A model generated the notes under the pieces. It searched no databases, was not told the DNA's origin, and worked only from the letters and a program-made list of their open reading frames with translations. This document shows positions 36,673 through 45,224 of a DNA stretch of 64,000 bases, in pieces. Source of the DNA: Candidatus Kapaibacterium sp. Its GTDB lineage: Bacteria > Bacteroidota > Ignavibacteria > Kapaibacteriales > WFXC01. The stretch covers positions 26,519 to 90,518 of the forward strand of contig WFXC01000012.1 in NCBI GenBank assembly GCA_015490805.1. Reading direction: 5' to 3'. A program made the position numbers and the translations under genes. Numbering within the stretch: the stretch's first letter is position 1; each line of letters begins with the position of its first letter.

Positions 36673-36714
36673 TACCCTTGCGCTTTTTGTCCTACACTGC
36701 CTTCAGGGAAAGTG

Positions 36715-36722
36715 CAAAAATA
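36715..36722 (-). promoter_or_regulatory. Putative -7 element (TATTTTTG) for the 114-codon gene and DUF1207 gene
   Basis: On the minus strand TATTTTTG matches TAnnTTTG, 43 nt upstream of the ATG at 36672. Confidence 0.5.
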
Positions 36723-36823
36723 CGGAAAATCCGAAGAAAGGAGCGGACGAGAGCATCCCCAAAAATTCGTTTATCCCACTCACGCAGGCGCAAAGGCACA
36801 GTGTCACCATCAATCTTTTTTTG

Positions 36824-36831
36824 TATCTTTG
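36824..36831 (+). promoter_or_regulatory. Putative -7 element (TATCTTTG) for the small barrel gene
   Basis: TATCTTTG matches TAnnTTTG, 41 nt upstream of the ATG at 36873. Confidence 0.5.
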
Positions 36832-36872
36832 CAGAATCTGAGAAGCTTGTTTCACAAAATGGTAGCAGCACT

Positions 36873-37448
36873 ATGAAACGATGGATCTCGATTTTAGCAT
36901 TTCTCTTTGTTCCCTCGATCTTTTATGCCCAAGGCTTTGGAATTGGTCTGCAGGTTGGTCCCCAAATTCCCATTTCCGATTTTGGCGATGCATTTGATGT
37001 TGGTCTGGGATTTAATGGAGTTTTTGAATATGCTGTCTCTAATCAGCTTGCGGTGAATTTGACAACTGGATACCACTGGTGGAGTGAATCAGCCCAAGCA
37101 GAAGGGGCCGAAGCTACACTCCGTTTTAGCACCATCCCAATAATTGCAGGATTCACCTTCTTCTTCTTGCCCCGTGATATATCTCCGTTTGCTGGTCTGA
37201 AGCTGGGACTTCACATCGAAACTTTAAGTCTTACAGTATCGGCGCAAGAAATAGATTTGGGGTCAGAAAGCGAAACCCAAACCCATTTTGGTTTTACCCC
37301 AGAGCTTGGAGTTCTTATCCCTGTATCTCCAATGCTTGGCTTCACATTCACTGCCGAATACAACCATATTTTTGGAACGGAAGGCGACAGCGATGTCACC
37401 TACTTCGGGATCAACGGTGGCGTACTGATCCATCTGGGGCATCATTGA
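36873..37448 (+). CDS. Outer-membrane beta-barrel protein
   Basis: 191 residues. The signal peptide MKRWISILAFLFVPSIFYAQ is followed by an eight-stranded-barrel-like domain (GIGLQVGPQIPISDFGDA, LAVNLTTGYHWW, ISPFAGLKLGLHIE, LGFTFTAEYNHIFG) ending in INGGVLIHLGHH. It belongs broadly to the porin-family/OmpW-like group of Bacteroidota barrels. The frame is open 94 codons further upstream, but the signal peptide and the promoter element at 36824 fix the start. Monocistronic. Confidence 0.82.
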   Translation: MKRWISILAFLFVPSIFYAQGFGIGLQVGPQIPISDFGDAFDVGLGFNGVFEYAVSNQLAVNLTTGYHWWSESAQAEGAEATLRFSTIPIIAGFTFFFLPRDISPFAGLKLGLHIETLSLTVSAQEIDLGSESETQTHFGFTPELGVLIPVSPMLGFTFTAEYNHIFGTEGDSDVTYFGINGGVLIHLGHH

Positions 37449-37959
37449 TTTCAATACAAACGCATTCCGAATTCACATCAATACAGATCTGAGATCAAAG
37501 CTGTTTATTGGCAGCGTCATAGTACTTGTCCAATAGACAGCGATGCTATTCCGTTGGGTTGTAGAATGCAAGCAATCCATTGAAGATCTCTGCACAAGCA
37601 CAATAAGTGCATCTTATCCAGCGTGGAATTGAACACAGATGTTACTCTGCCTCCGATTTCCAATGGCTGCTCCAGACTTCGAACATCTAACAGCTAATTC
37701 TGCCAGCAGAAAATGGAACCCCACACCACTGTTGGCGTCGGCATAAACAGCGTTACAGGGAAAGAGATCAGAAATATTTGGAACAAGCTCCAGATTTTTG
37801 CTCAACTATCCTTCACAACATAGGCCCCTGCAATCCACCAAGTCTGCATAACACATCTTCTCTCGCTTCCGGATATCGATAGTGCGTTTTCCCCCAGTTT
37901 TTCGATATTTGCAACTTTCATACTCCAACGATTCAGCAACAAAGAACGGAGTAAAGTTG
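37449..37959. other. Intergenic region of about 510 bp
   Basis: Only short unsupported frames are seen; the longest, 64 codons on the minus strand at 37614-37805, has no family or ribosome site. A TATTTG near 37902 is an imperfect promoter match for the M1 peptidase. No hairpin terminator for the barrel gene is clear. Confidence 0.35.
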
Positions 37960-40900
37960 ATGCGTTTCGTATTTGGAATAGCCCTGTGGACAACGGCCAT
38001 ACCGTTGATCTTTGCTGCCTCTTCTTTCCAACAAGAGGTACGGTATCAGATTCAAGCAAAGCTGAATCCTGATACCAAAAAACTCTGGGTGCGAACTTTT
38101 ATCTGGTATCGCAATAACTCGCCTGATACATTGTCAAAATTGTACTTCCATCTCTACTGGAATCTCTTTGCTGAAAACAGTTATGGGCGGCGAAAAAGTC
38201 GACAGCGATCGTGGATCACGCCGCCGGTGAAGGTGCTGGCAGTATACCGACAACGTCGACCGAACAAACCGCTACTGTACAAAGTAGACAACACCGTGAT
38301 GGAAATCATTCCGCCCACCCCCCTACGTCCCAGCGATACTGTCACATTGACCATCGAAATTGAAGAAACAATCCCTCTGGAAGGAATGCGGATGGGATAC
38401 TGGGGATCGGCTTTTTCTATTGCCCACTGGTTCCCTTCTGTCTGTGTTTACGACCGCTACGGATGGCACAAATATCAATATCTGGGCACCGGAGAGTTTT
38501 ACGAAGAGTTTGCCGATTTTGATGTCCGCATTCAGGTACCTGCAGTGTATTCAGTCTTTGCTACTGGCGAACTGGTCAATGCCGAAGATGTACTACCTGT
38601 CGCCGTACGTGCCCGGCTGGATTCAGCGCGTCAATACGAAGTTCCTGTACGGATTGCTGATCTTGCAACTTTGTCACAACAGCGTCCAGATACAGTTGAT
38701 ACTCTTACGTGGCACTGGCGTGCACAAAAGGTCCGGAGCTTTGCCTTCACTGTCTACAAGGACTATTTATGGGATGCACAGGGGTGGAACAATACGATCA
38801 TCCATGTTGTCTATCCAAAACGGCTGGAAAATTTTTATGCAACGGATGGTCTGAAAGCTGCAGTCTTTGCTGTCCAATTTTTGAGTCGATACGTTGGGCC
38901 CTATCCATATCCCAATATGTTCGTGACCGTGGGAGGTGCCTCTGGCGGAATGGAATATCCGGGAATCGTTTTTATGACCCGATGGCTGGGTGGCGGTGTA
39001 ATGCGCAAGATCACTGCGGAAATCATCATCCACGAGGTCGTCCATAACTGGTTCCCGATGATACTCAACACCAATGAGCAAGAATATGCTTTTATGGATG
39101 AAGGGTTTACCACCTTTTTTACAACTTTGGCAGTCGAAGCGTTCTTTGGACGCTATGAAAATCAATTTCCCCGTGAAACCTTCTGGGAACGCCTTATTCT
39201 CCCCCCATTGGATCAGCGCACCGAGATCCAGCTCCGAACAATGCAATGGGCACTCCAAGGGCAAGAAGAACCCATAATGACTCACTCAGAGCGATACGCT
39301 ACGGGACAAGCGTATCGCATAAACTCGTACAACAAAACTGCTGCTGTATTGCTAATGCTCCAATATGTTATGGGTGATAGTGCTTTCCAGGAGTTATTCC
39401 GGGAATACTACCGACGCTACCGATTCCAGAACGTAGAACCCCAGGACTTTTTCGCCTTAGCAATGGAAATTGATCACCGCTGGAATGGTCGGCGCGACCT
39501 TCGATGGTTCTTTGACCAATGGTTTGAGAAAACGTATACCTTAGACTACGCTCTTACCGACTTTTCTTGGGAACAGCGAAAAAAGAATCTTTACACCGTG
39601 ACGGTAGAAATCACCAACCATGGGCGGGCAATTATGCCAGCCGATGTTGTGATTGATCTGGAAGATGGTCGCAAAGACACAATTTGGTTTTCAGAAGAAG
39701 ACTTTTTCAAAGGTACGCGAGTCGTACGAAAGTCCAAGATGGTTCGGAGTAAACCAGTGTATGCAGAAATCAACCCGGATGGACGGCTGCTGGATATCAA
39801 ACGGTACAATAATACCTCCGATTGGCCCCTTCGGGCAAGCCTAGAGTTTGCTCCGTGGATACAAGATGGTCCCAAAAGTCTCAAGTACTACCGCATCCAC
39901 TTCTTTCCCACATTGTGGTTTAACAACACCGACAAACTTCAACTGGGGCTATCCATCGGCGGCAACTATTTGCAAACTCAGCACGCTTTCCATCTCCAGT
40001 TCCTTCAGGGCCTCCGTTTCGGTCCTTTTTCTACTGGTTTCATACGGGAGTATACCCATACCGGCGGAGGCAATACCCCCCAATATTTTCTCCGTTCCGC
40101 TTTCTTGGAAGGACGTTCCGCACTGCTTGTGGGCGTCAAACTCAAAGATCCATTATTGGTAACGGCGGAGGCTGCGTACTTCAACCTGTTCGACTCCGCT
40201 TACGTTTTCCGGTATCAGTGGGACCCCGACAATCAGGACACAACAGCACTGCTGTCACAATGGTGGTGGTGGATTCGAGGAAGCCTCGGCACCCGCATTT
40301 TCGGTAACAATGGAATACTTCAACTGCGCTTTGAAGGTGGCAGTCGGATGAGTCCGGGCACAGCACTACCATACGTCCGATGGGACGGGTACTGGCAGCA
40401 GCAGTTTGAACTTCCACTCCTGGGATGGAACCTGAACTTCCGCCTCTACGGGGGCTTTTCTCCAACACCACTCCCTGCACCCAAAGCCTTCCGGCTGGCA
40501 TCTGCAACACCATTTGAAAGTTATTGGTGGGACATCTACCGTTCCCATGGCATCCTCAGTCAGACATTTCTCCGGAATCGGCACAGCGCTTACGGGGGAG
40601 CGCTTCTCCGCGGCTACGCCGACCAGGATCAAAGCGGTTCCGTCGTGACCGCCGTCAACCTCTCGCTGAACGTCGATCCCCTGATGCGGATGTTGCCACG
40701 GTACATCCAGTTCCTGGGCAGTATCCTGAGAGTGTCGCTGTTCTATGATGTTGGAATGATCTGGAAAGATCCACAACGTATTCGCTTCCAGCGTCGATGG
40801 TACCAGGATGCTGGCATATCAGTTTCCTTGCTTTCGGGATTAGCATCTGTTTCCCGTGGATTCAGTGGAATGTTTCACCTCTTACGTTCCATTGGGATTA

Positions 40901-41001
40901 CCGACATCCGTTTCGACTTTCCCCTATTTGTTTCTCATCCTAAGGACGGAGAGAAACCGTGGCAGTTCCGATGGCGCGTCAGCTTTCGACACGCTCTTTA
41001 A
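37960..41001 (+). CDS. M1-family metallopeptidase with C-terminal outer-membrane-type domain
   Basis: 1013 residues from the ATG with GGAG 9 nt upstream; the signal peptide ends near FAAS. The N-terminal beta domain and catalytic domain contain GGMEYPG, the exopeptidase GxMEN-like motif, and the zinc site HEVVHNW with the third-ligand Glu in FMDEGFTTFF. The catalytic part ends near residue 560. After a strand domain (to about 640) come roughly 370 residues of alternating aromatic strands (FHLQFLQGLRFGPF, GNNGILQLRFEGGSRM, GALLRGYADQD) ending in WRVSFRHAL, like an outer-membrane barrel. The peptidase is thus probably displayed at the outer membrane. Confidence 0.88.
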   Translation: MRFVFGIALWTTAIPLIFAASSFQQEVRYQIQAKLNPDTKKLWVRTFIWYRNNSPDTLSKLYFHLYWNLFAENSYGRRKSRQRSWITPPVKVLAVYRQRRPNKPLLYKVDNTVMEIIPPTPLRPSDTVTLTIEIEETIPLEGMRMGYWGSAFSIAHWFPSVCVYDRYGWHKYQYLGTGEFYEEFADFDVRIQVPAVYSVFATGELVNAEDVLPVAVRARLDSARQYEVPVRIADLATLSQQRPDTVDTLTWHWRAQKVRSFAFTVYKDYLWDAQGWNNTIIHVVYPKRLENFYATDGLKAAVFAVQFLSRYVGPYPYPNMFVTVGGASGGMEYPGIVFMTRWLGGGVMRKITAEIIIHEVVHNWFPMILNTNEQEYAFMDEGFTTFFTTLAVEAFFGRYENQFPRETFWERLILPPLDQRTEIQLRTMQWALQGQEEPIMTHSERYATGQAYRINSYNKTAAVLLMLQYVMGDSAFQELFREYYRRYRFQNVEPQDFFALAMEIDHRWNGRRDLRWFFDQWFEKTYTLDYALTDFSWEQRKKNLYTVTVEITNHGRAIMPADVVIDLEDGRKDTIWFSEEDFFKGTRVVRKSKMVRSKPVYAEINPDGRLLDIKRYNNTSDWPLRASLEFAPWIQDGPKSLKYYRIHFFPTLWFNNTDKLQLGLSIGGNYLQTQHAFHLQFLQGLRFGPFSTGFIREYTHTGGGNTPQYFLRSAFLEGRSALLVGVKLKDPLLVTAEAAYFNLFDSAYVFRYQWDPDNQDTTALLSQWWWWIRGSLGTRIFGNNGILQLRFEGGSRMSPGTALPYVRWDGYWQQQFELPLLGWNLNFRLYGGFSPTPLPAPKAFRLASATPFESYWWDIYRSHGILSQTFLRNRHSAYGGALLRGYADQDQSGSVVTAVNLSLNVDPLMRMLPRYIQFLGSILRVSLFYDVGMIWKDPQRIRFQRRWYQDAGISVSLLSGLASVSRGFSGMFHLLRSIGITDIRFDFPLFVSHPKDGEKPWQFRWRVSFRHAL

Positions 41002-41584
41002 GGGCGTAAAAGCAGGGGCGACCCGTTGGGTCGCCCGTGGGTGAAGTATCGCTTCGCCCCTACACATTCATAGGGAGCGCACCTTCAGGGTGCATCCTTG
41101 TACCTTCTGCCGACTGAAGTCGGCGCTCCCAGTGGGATGCTCTCAGTTCGCTGAAAACCCACGCTCTTAGGGTGTATCTACTGGGAGCGCACGCTTCAGC
41201 GTGCATTTTTTGCCGACGAAAGTCGGCGCCCCCTGTCGGTGCTTTCTATTGTTGGGAGCACCAAGCAGCACAATGGGTTACGGAAGTAGTACAGAACCTG
41301 TCAGTGCTTCCTACTGTCGGGAGCGCACGCTTCAGCCTGCCTTGTCATTGGGAAGGCAACTGTTGTATGCCGCGATTGTAGTGCGCGAAAGATTGCTTCA
41401 GCGCGCCTTGTCGTTGGGAAGGAACCCCCGCCGGATGTCCATAGTAAGCCAGCAGTTTGTTCTCCCATCTTTCTTGCCGACTAAAGTCGGCGCTCCCAGT
41501 GAGGGATATTCAATAGCAAAAGGTCTTGCTTCCTCAATACTCTGCTCTATCTTTGGGAAACACGCGAAGGTAATTTTGCGTCCG
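41002..41584. repeat. Cluster of interspersed palindromic repeats
   Basis: About 580 bp without genes. It begins with a hairpin at 41016-41036 (GGGCGACCC-GTT-GGGTCGCCC) nested in AGGGGCGA/TCGCCCCT arms (41014-41061), which may also terminate the M1 gene. Then come composite elements: outer arms GGGAGCGC and GCGCTCCC enclosing hairpin GCACC-TTCAG-GGTGC and hairpin GCCGACT-GA-AGTCGGC (41073-41130). A second copy is at 41183-41233 and partial copies are at 41319-41340 and 41475-41497, each more degenerate. Degraded copies of the same unit explain most of the remainder. Confidence 0.8.
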
Positions 41585-41923
41585 CTACTTCGGCAAGTGC
41601 TGCTCTAATTCCTGCTTGAGCGCCTCAAATGGCAGTGCGCCGGAAACGCGCCACAAAATCTTGCCTTTGTAGAAAAGGATCAGGGTGGGAATGCCGCGAA
41701 TATGGTACCGTTGAGCAATGTGGGGTTTTTCATCTACATTGACTTTCACCACCAGCAGCCGCCCTTTGAATTCTTTAGCAATCTTTTGCAGCACCGGTGC
41801 AATAATACGACACGGGGCACACCATTCTGCCCAGAAATCGACCAAAACAGGTAATTCCGAGCTTTGAATCAATTCATCGAAAGATTTCGGCAACTTCTTG
41901 GTTTTTGTCTCTGCCATTGGCAC
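41585..41923 (-). CDS. trxA: Thioredoxin
   Basis: 112 residues, cytoplasmic dithiol reductase. The active site is AEWCAPCRIIAPVL (CAPC in place of the classical CGPC, common in this phylum), with the cis-Pro in IRGIPTLILF. There is no signal peptide, but a short Lys-rich N-terminal extension (METKTKKLPKSFDE-like). It is the last gene of a five-gene minus-strand operon, 17 bp after the Crp/Fnr regulator, and may reduce the upstream redox proteins or the one-Cys peroxiredoxin. Confidence 0.93.
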   Translation of the reverse strand: MPMAETKTKKLPKSFDELIQSSELPVLVDFWAEWCAPCRIIAPVLQKIAKEFKGRLLVVKVNVDEKPHIAQRYHIRGIPTLILFYKGKILWRVSGALPFEALKQELEQHLPK

Positions 41924-41940
41924 ACTCCTTTTGCTTTACC

Positions 41941-42612
41941 TTACAGAAGTCCTCTCGCTTTTTGCTGTAGTGCCCGTACATTCCGCAGTACAACCATTCG
42001 CCGCTGCAATTCAACCCATCCATTTTGCTCAAAACTTTTCAATAAGCGGCTTATAACTTCCCGAGCCGATCCCAATTCGTACGCTAACTCTTCGTGAGAT
42101 CGGGAAACGATGAAACGACCATCTTGTTGTTCCGCAAACTCCAGCAGCAACTGTGCCAGCCGTTCATCCAATCGGCGGAACACCAACTCTCCTACCAGGG
42201 ACAGCACCTCAAAGAACCGTCCCGCCAGCAACTCAAAGATAAATTGTCGGGCTGCCGAGGAATGCTGGATCAGCCAATGTAGCGTTGTCAATGGAATAAA
42301 CGCCACAAGCGCCTCTTTTTCCACCACCGCCGAAGCTTGGTACATATATGATGATAGTGCACAGGTGAGCGCCAGAGAACAACTTTCCCCCTCAAAGAGG
42401 CGATACAGAGTTACCTCTCGATTACCATGTCCGGTCTTAAAAACCCGAATCACCCCTTCAACAACAAACCCTGCTTGCGCACATTGATCGCCTTCGGTAA
42501 ACAAATATCGCCCGGCTGGCAACCGGGCGATTGTGAAAGACACATCTTTCAAAAACGGGAATAACGAAATAGCTTTTCCTCGATACTGCTCAATGTCTGC
42601 GTCAGTCAGCAT
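41941..42612 (-). CDS. Crp/Fnr-family transcriptional regulator
   Basis: 223 residues. The cyclic-nucleotide-binding-like beta barrel (about 20-130, PAGRYLFTEGDQCAQAGFVV) is followed by a long dimer helix and a winged helix-turn-helix (RSHEELAYELGSAREVISRL). The Fnr-type N-terminal Cys cluster is absent, although scattered Cys occur (CAQAG, SCSLALTCAL) that could sense redox state. The Arg of the cAMP pocket is not evident. The gene lies inside the redox operon, 13 bp after the lipoprotein rhodanese, which suggests it regulates that operon or related sulfur/oxidative functions. Confidence 0.9.
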   Translation of the reverse strand: MLTDADIEQYRGKAISLFPFLKDVSFTIARLPAGRYLFTEGDQCAQAGFVVEGVIRVFKTGHGNREVTLYRLFEGESCSLALTCALSSYMYQASAVVEKEALVAFIPLTTLHWLIQHSSAARQFIFELLAGRFFEVLSLVGELVFRRLDERLAQLLLEFAEQQDGRFIVSRSHEELAYELGSAREVISRLLKSFEQNGWVELQRRMVVLRNVRALQQKARGLL

Positions 42613-42625
42613 CCGTCAATGGAAC

Positions 42626-43039
42626 TTATCGGACTATTGGTCCTTTCCATTGACGGATACCGCCATCCATATCGTAAATAATTTTGAAACCGTGTTTTGC
42701 TAAAATCCTCGACGCTGTCCGACTACGATTACCACTGCGACAGTAGACAATCACCGGTTTGTCCTTATAGGCTTCAATCTGCTTGATCTCTTGCTCCAGC
42801 ACTTGCACCGGAATCAACTTTGCCCCCGGAATATGCCCCTGCATAAATTCTTCCGGCGTTCGCACATCTAACAATAACAACCCAAGAGAATCTTTTTTTG
42901 CCAGTAACGCCTGAACAGTATCTGGCGGCACTCGCTTCACCACACTGCTGTCTGTGACCGCCTGCTGTGTACAGGCAACGTTGGCCAACAACGTCCAAAA
43001 TAGTCCCAACCATACGAAGGAAAACAATGTACGCTTCAT
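42626..43039 (-). CDS. Rhodanese-domain lipoprotein
   Basis: 137 residues. Lipoprotein signal peptide (TLLANVAC), then a single rhodanese domain with LLLLDVRTPEEFMQGHIPGA and the active loop VYCRSGNRSRTASRIL with its catalytic Cys. It ends in DMDGGIRQWKGPIVR. Anchored in the periplasm, it would carry persulfide sulfur. The ATG overlaps the stop of the preceding rhodanese gene by 4 bp (ATGA). Confidence 0.92.
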   Translation of the reverse strand: MKRTLFSFVWLGLFWTLLANVACTQQAVTDSSVVKRVPPDTVQALLAKKDSLGLLLLDVRTPEEFMQGHIPGAKLIPVQVLEQEIKQIEAYKDKPVIVYCRSGNRSRTASRILAKHGFKIIYDMDGGIRQWKGPIVR

Positions 43040-43509
43040 CGATCTACTCCCGATTTTTGTGGAACATTCTTTTGCTGAGGTTTAACCATTGGCCCATGCC
43101 AGGTTTGCAATCCTTCTTTCAAGTTACAAATCATTCGAACTGGCAGGTGTGCTTTCTCCAGAATCTCAACAGCTCGGGCACTCCGCTTTCCATTGCCACA
43201 ATATACGACCAGCGTATCATTCCGGGAAACCTTCCGCTGTAACTCCGCCAGTCGTCCTGGCAGCTCTTCAAGCGGAATGGATAGCGCACCGGGTAGGTGT
43301 CCTTTGAGAAACTTTTCCCGTGGACGAACATCCAGGATGATTAAATGCGTCGTGTCCGTCCTGTTCAAAATCTTCTGCAACGAATCCGCCGCTACGTGCT
43401 GAACCGGCGGCTGCCCTTGTTGCTGCATCGCCGCCCCACACCACAGACTGCTTATGCCGATGCTCAGCCATACCACAATGAGCGATCCTAAGAATGTTTT
43501 CCCTGCCAT
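43036..43509 (-). CDS. Periplasmic rhodanese-domain protein
   Basis: 157 residues from the ATG preceded by GGGGAAAG; the longer frame upstream is not conserved. The signal peptide MAGKTFLGSLIVVWLSIGIS is followed by a rhodanese domain with LIILDVRPREKFLKGHLPGA and the active loop VVYCGNGKRSARAVEIL. It ends in LKEGLQTWHGPMVKPQ. It is a paralogue of the lipoprotein rhodanese directly downstream. Two different rhodaneses in one operon suggest relay of sulfur between two periplasmic carriers. Confidence 0.9.
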   Translation of the reverse strand: MAGKTFLGSLIVVWLSIGISSLWCGAAMQQQGQPPVQHVAADSLQKILNRTDTTHLIILDVRPREKFLKGHLPGALSIPLEELPGRLAELQRKVSRNDTLVVYCGNGKRSARAVEILEKAHLPVRMICNLKEGLQTWHGPMVKPQQKNVPQKSGVDR

Positions 43510-43532
43510 CTTTCCCCAGAAGTTTGCTTCAC

Positions 43533-44132
43533 TTAACGATCTGATTTCCAGACGATACTCACTGCGCCGCGAATATCGCCCAGTTGATGATTCCGGGCTT
43601 GATCGTTTGGATACTTCCGCTTCAGAAATGCCAGCAATTGTGGCTCCAGATCCTCCTCTGGACCGTGGCACTGGAGGCACACGGCTGTGTTGATCACTAT
43701 GGGCTTCAGAAATCGATACACCGTGTCGGCTCCTTCTGCAACAGCCTGCAATACCGTAACAGTATCCAATCGAACGCCCCGTGCCTTCATCTGTTCAAAT
43801 TGCTGCAACCAACGATGCTCAAAGGCATCGGCGGTATCTGCCGGGTTACGGGGACGAAGGCTGACGCGCCGAATCTGAATCCCATATCGCTGGCTAAAAT
43901 GTTGATTGAGAAGCTGTGCTGTGTCAGAGCATACCTTTACCGCTTCAACGGCACCACGCCCCAGGTGGCGTAACAATGTACGTTTTAACGTTGACAGGTA
44001 TTCTTTCGTCACCTGCTGAAACCATTGCCGTTGCGGCGGCACCGGAGCACCTGGTTGCTGGATAGTCCAGAGCTGCCACACGGCAAAGAGCGCCAGGACA
44101 ATCCAGATCCACGATCGATGCGATCTTTGCAT
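43533..44132 (-). CDS. DUF3365-type heme-binding periplasmic protein
   Basis: 199 residues from the ATG preceded by GGGAAA; an ATG at 44144 is also in frame. An N-terminal membrane anchor (SWIWIVLALFAVWQLW) is followed by a mostly helical sensor-like domain, AVKVCSDTAQLLNQHFSQRY and RRVSLRPRNPADTADAFEHR. A single c-type heme site INTAVCLQCHG lies near residue 155, and the end is LGDIRGAVSIVWKSD. This matches the Tll0287-like DUF3365 domain, a heme-containing redox/gas-sensor fold. First gene of the redox operon, divergent from plsC. Confidence 0.85.
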   Translation of the reverse strand: MQRSHRSWIWIVLALFAVWQLWTIQQPGAPVPPQRQWFQQVTKEYLSTLKRTLLRHLGRGAVEAVKVCSDTAQLLNQHFSQRYGIQIRRVSLRPRNPADTADAFEHRWLQQFEQMKARGVRLDTVTVLQAVAEGADTVYRFLKPIVINTAVCLQCHGPEEDLEPQLLAFLKRKYPNDQARNHQLGDIRGAVSIVWKSDR

Positions 44133-44185
44133 AAAATTTCCCATATTTGTTTCACAGAATCGTGACGCAAAACTCTGAAAAAACG

Positions 44186-44947
44186 ATGAAACGCTTTGTA
44201 ACAACGTTACATTGCATTGGCATCACAATCCGGCACACCCGCGGCGTTTTCCGGCAAGTCCGACGCAACCCTGATCCGGAGCGTCAGTGGTTTCACTCGA
44301 TGGCTCGGCAGTGGGCCCAGGATTTGATTCGAGCAGCCGGTATATCCTTATCCGTCGAAGGTCTCGATCTGCTCTCCCCGGACCATCAATACGTGTATGT
44401 CGCCAACCACGCCAGTTATATGGACATCCCCATTGTGTTAGCGACACTGCCGGGCAACATTATCATCGTATACAAAAAGGAGCTGGAAAAAATCCCGCTC
44501 TTTGGGCCTATGCTAAAAATCTCCCCTTTGCTTCCCATCGAACGTGAGAATCCTCGCAAAGCTTTTGCTACTCTCCGGCAAGCACTGCATCTTGCCAATC
44601 AAAAACGCTCATTACTGCTCTTCCCCGAAGGAACGCGTACGCCAACGGGTAAACTCCAGCCCTTCAAGCGTGGTGCTTTTCACTTAGCTCTCCAGGCAGG
44701 GCTTCCCGTCGTTCCCATTGCAATCGCCGGCACTTACGACATTCTTCCACGTCATCGCTGGACTATCACCCCCAACCTATCGGTAGCAGTCTTCATAGGA
44801 AAGCCCATCGAGGTTCCTGCGCAACGAAGCAAACAGCAAGAGCAGTACATTCAGCAGCTGGCAGAACAAACGATACAAACTTTGCTCCAACGTCATAGAC
44901 CCTCCGAGCAACAAACTGTCTCATCAAAAGAGGGACACAATGATTGA
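44186..44947 (+). CDS. plsC: 1-acyl-sn-glycerol-3-phosphate acyltransferase
   Basis: 253 residues from the ATG at 44186 (the frame is open to 44147). Makes phosphatidic acid from lysophosphatidic acid at the inner membrane. The catalytic H-x4-D is VANHASYMDIPI, the substrate motif is FPEGTRTPTG, and the later VPIAIAGTYDILP is typical. The stop overlaps gatC by 8 bp, so the downstream genes are translationally coupled. Confidence 0.92.
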   Translation: MKRFVTTLHCIGITIRHTRGVFRQVRRNPDPERQWFHSMARQWAQDLIRAAGISLSVEGLDLLSPDHQYVYVANHASYMDIPIVLATLPGNIIIVYKKELEKIPLFGPMLKISPLLPIERENPRKAFATLRQALHLANQKRSLLLFPEGTRTPTGKLQPFKRGAFHLALQAGLPVVPIAIAGTYDILPRHRWTITPNLSVAVFIGKPIEVPAQRSKQQEQYIQQLAEQTIQTLLQRHRPSEQQTVSSKEGHND

Positions 44948-45224
44948 TGCAAAGACTGTCGAGACCATTGCGCAACTGGCGCGACTGGAGTTCTCAGAAG
45001 AAGAAAAAACACTCTTTGTGGAACAATTTGCCAAAATTGTAGCGTATGTCAACGCCATCAACAAACTGGAATTAGACACATACGAACCGTTGGTCAACGT
45101 ACTGGAACTAACGAATGTGTTCCGGGAGGATGAAGTTCAGCTATCTCTGCCTGTTGAGGAAGCGTTACGCAACGCCCCTTCACGGAACGAAATGTTCTTC
45201 AAAGTACCGAAGGTCTTAGGGTAA
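44940..45224 (+). CDS. gatC: Aspartyl/glutamyl-tRNA amidotransferase subunit C
   Basis: 94 residues, the small stabilising belt subunit of GatCAB. Family signature TVETIAQLARLEFSEEEKTL near the start and LREDEVQ-like FREDEVQLSLPVEEALRNAP near the end. It sits between plsC (8-bp overlap) and kdsB (the stop TAA directly abuts the kdsB ATG), and is separate from gatB, which is on the other strand. Confidence 0.94.
   Translation: MIDAKTVETIAQLARLEFSEEEKTLFVEQFAKIVAYVNAINKLELDTYEPLVNVLELTNVFREDEVQLSLPVEEALRNAPSRNEMFFKVPKVLG

Noticed and set aside
37614..37805. 64-codon minus-strand frame (MSKNLELVPNISDLF...)
   Set aside because: No ribosome site, no family and no operon context; judged a chance frame.
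41001..41061. Rho-independent terminator for the M1 peptidase
   Set aside because: Hairpins are present but without a T-run; they are better explained as part of the repeat cluster, although they may still slow transcription.
41549..41556. TATCTTTG promoter-like element on the plus strand
   Set aside because: No plus-strand gene follows; the neighbouring thioredoxin gene is on the other strand.
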